From the NCBI RefSeq assembly GCF_000711735.1, contig NZ_JONL01000005.1, forward strand, positions 124,001 through 188,000: a DNA stretch of 64,000 nucleotides, given 5' to 3'. The notes below the pieces were generated by a model. That model was not told the origin of the DNA, made no database searches, and saw only the letters and a program-made list of their open reading frames with translations. Source of the stretch: Maridesulfovibrio frigidus DSM 17176. Its GTDB lineage: Bacteria > Desulfobacterota > Desulfovibrionia > Desulfovibrionales > Desulfovibrionaceae. Within the stretch, counting starts at the first letter, position 1. Every line of letters starts with the position of its first letter. This document shows, piece after piece, positions 61,707 to 64,000 of this stretch. The position numbers and the translations under genes are program-made.

Positions 61707-61749
61707 CAAACAAACTAATAAGTGCTGCTTAACTCACTTATTATTCTGC

Positions 61750-61826
<77 letters not shown>

Positions 61827-61834
61827 CTTTTCTA

Positions 61835-61873
61835 GAAAAGGGTATCAATCATTTAGATTGGTACCCTTTTCTG
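61835..61873 (+). terminator. long hairpin after tRNA-Asp
   Basis: AGAAAAGGGTATCAATC / GATTGGTACCCTTTTCT, 16 of 17 paired, loop ATTTA. T-rich right arm; probable terminator of the tRNA transcript. Confidence 0.75.
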
Positions 61874-61910
61874 CTTTTGTGGGTTTAAGAGAAATGAAAC
61901 GCACTTACTT

Positions 61911-61947
61911 AGGCATATCAATCTATTTAGATATGCCTATTTTTTTT
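61911..61947 (+). terminator. second hairpin terminator before the ATPase gene
   Basis: Perfect AGGCATATC / GATATGCCT with 10-nt loop and T8 tail (61940-61947). It lies inside a 79-codon open frame, which it argues against. A third small palindrome TACCAATTTATTTGGTA follows at about 61973-61989. Confidence 0.85.
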
Positions 61948-62096
61948 GATCGCCTGATGGGCTACCAATTTATTTGGTATATCCCATTTATCCAGACGTG
62001 GTTCACACATACTATACTCAAAAAAACACCTCTGGCATTTTTCATAATTCACAGCTACTCTCTATCCATTAAATACACCTATATTAGAGACACATA

Positions 62097-63212
62097 ATGC
62101 AGCACATCGATAATGTTACCATTCACGCATTCCGAGGGCTTAAGGAATTAGAACTGAATGACTTCAGTAGAATAAACCTGTTTGTTGGCGATAACAACTG
62201 CGGGAAAACTTCTGTACTGGAAGCGTTGTATGCATTTTGTAATCCGGCAGATGCTTTTAAATTGATACAAATCTCTCGCCTTAGAGAAGCTAGGTTTATT
62301 TCAGGAAGAGGAGCTCTAAATACACTCCAAAGGGTTAAATGGCTTTTCCCTGCAACGACTCAAAATACATCCTCCCATACTGCAGAACTAGCTATATCAG
62401 GAAGCGGAAGAATTCGTATAAGAAAATACAGTGCCGTTTTTGAAGAAGTTCAAGGCATTCCTGAGGAGTCCAGTATAGGTATTGAGAGTCAAGCTGCTCT
62501 TGAAGGTTTTGAAAGCCTTCTTACCCATGAAGAGGAAGATGGGCTAACCATCACGCTTAAAACAGAGCGAGCAGACACGCTCCCCGGCATCTTCGATTCT
62601 GACAACATTACAATATGGAACAATACCCCGACACAATACATAAGAAAGAGCATCCAGTTTGAGGCGAAGCTACCCGTCAAATTCGTAGAACCTCATGCCC
62701 ATAGAATATTCGGAGTATATGCAAAATTATATTCGCAAGCGTACTCACTAGGCCTTTTGGACAACCTGACTGAACTATTGCAAGAATTTGACCCCGATAT
62801 ACAAGGCCTTGTCATACTGGAAGAAGAAGGAGCGGCAACACTTCATATAGAACATAGAAAAACCGGAACAGCCCCAATAATAAGCTTTGGCGACGGCTTG
62901 AGGCGTGTTTTGTTCATTGCAATGCAATTAATAAGTGCTAAAGATGGAGTCTGCATCCTTGATGAATTAGATAACTCTATCCACACATCGGCCTTGCAAG
63001 AAACAGCAACATGGATCGCCAAGGCGGCCGAAAAATTAGATATCCAAGTTTTTGCATCCACCCACAGCCTCGAAGCCGTTGATGCTTTCATAGATGCTTC
63101 AATAGATGACCTTGCCGTATATAAACTAAATCAAGGCGGCTCACTGTTCAAAAGGTATTCACACGACATCCTGTACCGCATCCGCCACAAACGCGGATTT
63201 GATGTGAGATAA
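62097..63212 (+). CDS. AAA/ABC-type ATPase of an OLD/PARIS-like pair
   Basis: 371 residues. Walker A GDNNCGKTS (31-39) after a start like IDNVTIHAFRGLKELEL, typical of AAA_15/AAA_21 (RecF/OLD/SMC-like) ATPases. The signature motif SFGDGLRRVL (263-272), Walker B VCILDELDNS (285-294; D289, E290) and the switch His in FASTHS (H323) are intact. The middle (100-260) is a variable insertion without coiled-coil length. It overlaps nothing upstream and is followed after 2 nt by the Toprim gene. In such pairs the ATPase senses phage signals and controls the nuclease. Confidence 0.82.
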   Translation: MQHIDNVTIHAFRGLKELELNDFSRINLFVGDNNCGKTSVLEALYAFCNPADAFKLIQISRLREARFISGRGALNTLQRVKWLFPATTQNTSSHTAELAISGSGRIRIRKYSAVFEEVQGIPEESSIGIESQAALEGFESLLTHEEEDGLTITLKTERADTLPGIFDSDNITIWNNTPTQYIRKSIQFEAKLPVKFVEPHAHRIFGVYAKLYSQAYSLGLLDNLTELLQEFDPDIQGLVILEEEGAATLHIEHRKTGTAPIISFGDGLRRVLFIAMQLISAKDGVCILDELDNSIHTSALQETATWIAKAAEKLDIQVFASTHSLEAVDAFIDASIDDLAVYKLNQGGSLFKRYSHDILYRIRHKRGFDVR

Positions 63213-63214
63213 AA

Positions 63215-63991
63215 ATGAAATATGGATACCTCGCCGTCGAAGGCCCACATGATCTCGCATTTGTTGGAAAGATTCTTAAATTCTATGACTTCACTCTGGT
63301 TAAGCAAATAGCAGACATTGAGGGAACTCCTTTTGAAGATCTAATACCTACATCCTTTCCTCACGAAGGTGACCTTTTAAAACGAATGCCTGTCCCTGCC
63401 TTCTTCCGAAAAGCAGATGAAATGATAATCGCCATCAGTTGTGCAAACTCAGACACAAGATTAGTAGAAGATATTCAGGAGGCTCTGGCTGTTCTCGTTG
63501 CACAAGACCTCGACGGAGTTGGCATCATCGCGGACCTTGACAGTGAAAAGACCCCAGTGAACAGGTTTAACGCTTTTGCAGACGGAATCGAAAAACTTAA
63601 ATTAGTTCGCCCTGCCGAAGCCGGCAAAGCTTCAAGTGGTTCCCCAAATACGGGCGTATACATCCTACCAGACAACTCATCTGAAGGAACACTTGAAGAT
63701 CTTCTGATTCCATGTGCTGAAAAAGTATACCCAACTCTTATGCAATCAGCTTGTAGCCTGATTGACTCACTTGATATTGCTTGTGATGAATTCAAACGGC
63801 GGGACAAAAAAGAAATCCTGAAACCTGCCGGAAAGAAGAAAGCGAAAATAAACATTGTAGGCAGCGTGCTTAAGCCTGGGAAATCAATACAAGTTTCTAT
63901 TCAGGACAACCGTTGGATTTCAGAAGAAACGCGAACTTTACCTCAAATTATTGCATTTGAAAATTTTATTAAAGAGCTTTTTTCCCTTTAA
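63215..63991 (+). CDS. Toprim-fold nuclease-like protein (DUF3226-like)
   Basis: 258 residues. Toprim metal-site residues are visible: E9 in LAVEGPHDLAF, the DxD pair D107/D109 in GIIADLDSE and acidic E157/E161 in SSEGTLEDLL. This is the layout of DUF3226 proteins, which belong to the Toprim group along with OLD nucleases, RNase M5 and the AriB protein of PARIS. Two bases separate it from the ATPase, so the two act together. It ends 9 nt before the window edge; more genes may follow. Confidence 0.78.
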   Translation: MKYGYLAVEGPHDLAFVGKILKFYDFTLVKQIADIEGTPFEDLIPTSFPHEGDLLKRMPVPAFFRKADEMIIAISCANSDTRLVEDIQEALAVLVAQDLDGVGIIADLDSEKTPVNRFNAFADGIEKLKLVRPAEAGKASSGSPNTGVYILPDNSSEGTLEDLLIPCAEKVYPTLMQSACSLIDSLDIACDEFKRRDKKEILKPAGKKKAKINIVGSVLKPGKSIQVSIQDNRWISEETRTLPQIIAFENFIKELFSL

Positions 63992-64000
63992 TAACAAAGT

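Noticed and set aside
61858-62096. 79-codon open frame between tRNA-Asp and the ATPase gene
   Set aside because: It reads through a perfect hairpin with T8 tail, has no ribosome site and low-quality composition.

Overview
The window reads as chromosome from a marine, Desulfovibrio-type sulfate-reducing bacterium (Desulfovibrionaceae; Maridesulfovibrio-like is my guess). The grounds are a Tmc transmembrane complex (tmcD-C-B-A), a six-subunit Ech energy-converting hydrogenase, ThyX in place of ThyA, an ADP-forming acyl-CoA synthetase beside a DRTGG-domain ATPase, and two TRAP uptake systems. Intergenic DNA is AT-rich, and genes are closely packed with many hairpin terminators.

Layout. 1-7.1 kb: two minus-strand blocks, Tmc electron transfer and then the acyl-CoA synthetase/DRTGG pair. 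7.5-9.5 kb: mobA-moeA (molybdenum cofactor). 9.6-13.8 kb: a DnaA-like protein without an ATPase domain, a divergent dnaA without dnaN, about 0.9 kb of AT-rich DNA that could be an origin, and thyX. 14.1-21.9 kb: typA, asparaginase, azlCD with a divergent MocR-type regulator, a TPR protein, a lipoprotein and a secreted protein. 22.1-25.4 kb: an accessory RHS locus with a variable tip, a small partner protein, two 93-bp direct repeats and a second RHS-core fragment. 25.4-32.8 kb: tex, a receiver domain lacking its phosphoacceptor Asp, a Cys-rich protein, a 3D-domain lipoprotein, ECF transporter A and T subunits, a methyltransferase and a DDAH-like hydrolase. 33.1-39.8 kb: hydantoinase/oxoprolinase subunits divergent from TRAP transporter genes. 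39.9-44.5 kb: a TIM-barrel isomerase and a three-gene envelope operon (YkuD+NTF2 protein, membrane coiled coil, M99-type carboxypeptidase) that recalls the Helicobacter/Campylobacter cell-shape proteins Csd6 and Csd4. 44.7-48.0 kb: purB, an FmdB zinc ribbon, a 37-residue basic protein, a hypothetical protein and an NlpC/P60 lipoprotein. 48.3-53.4 kb: echABCDEF. 53.5-61.5 kb: RluA-type pseudouridine synthase, a second TRAP system, a VCBS-like periplasmic protein, an RsmB/F-type methyltransferase and a DhnA-family aldolase homologue lacking its Schiff-base lysine. 61.6-61.8 kb: tRNA-Val(TAC) and tRNA-Asp(GTC). 62.1-64.0 kb: an ATPase + Toprim (DUF3226-like) pair that looks like a phage-defence module next to the tRNAs.

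How the genes fit together: Tmc and Ech are the energy core (periplasmic cytochrome c3 electrons across the membrane; H2/ferredoxin coupled to ion translocation). The TRAP systems and hydantoinase point to scavenging of organic acids or cyclic amides. The least ordinary items are the ATPase-less DnaA-like protein, the cell-shape-like operon, the RHS locus, the ATPase-Toprim pair, the Lys-substituted receiver and the DhnA homologue lacking its catalytic Lys and Tyr. All functional calls come from reading the sequence and from family knowledge; no database search was run.
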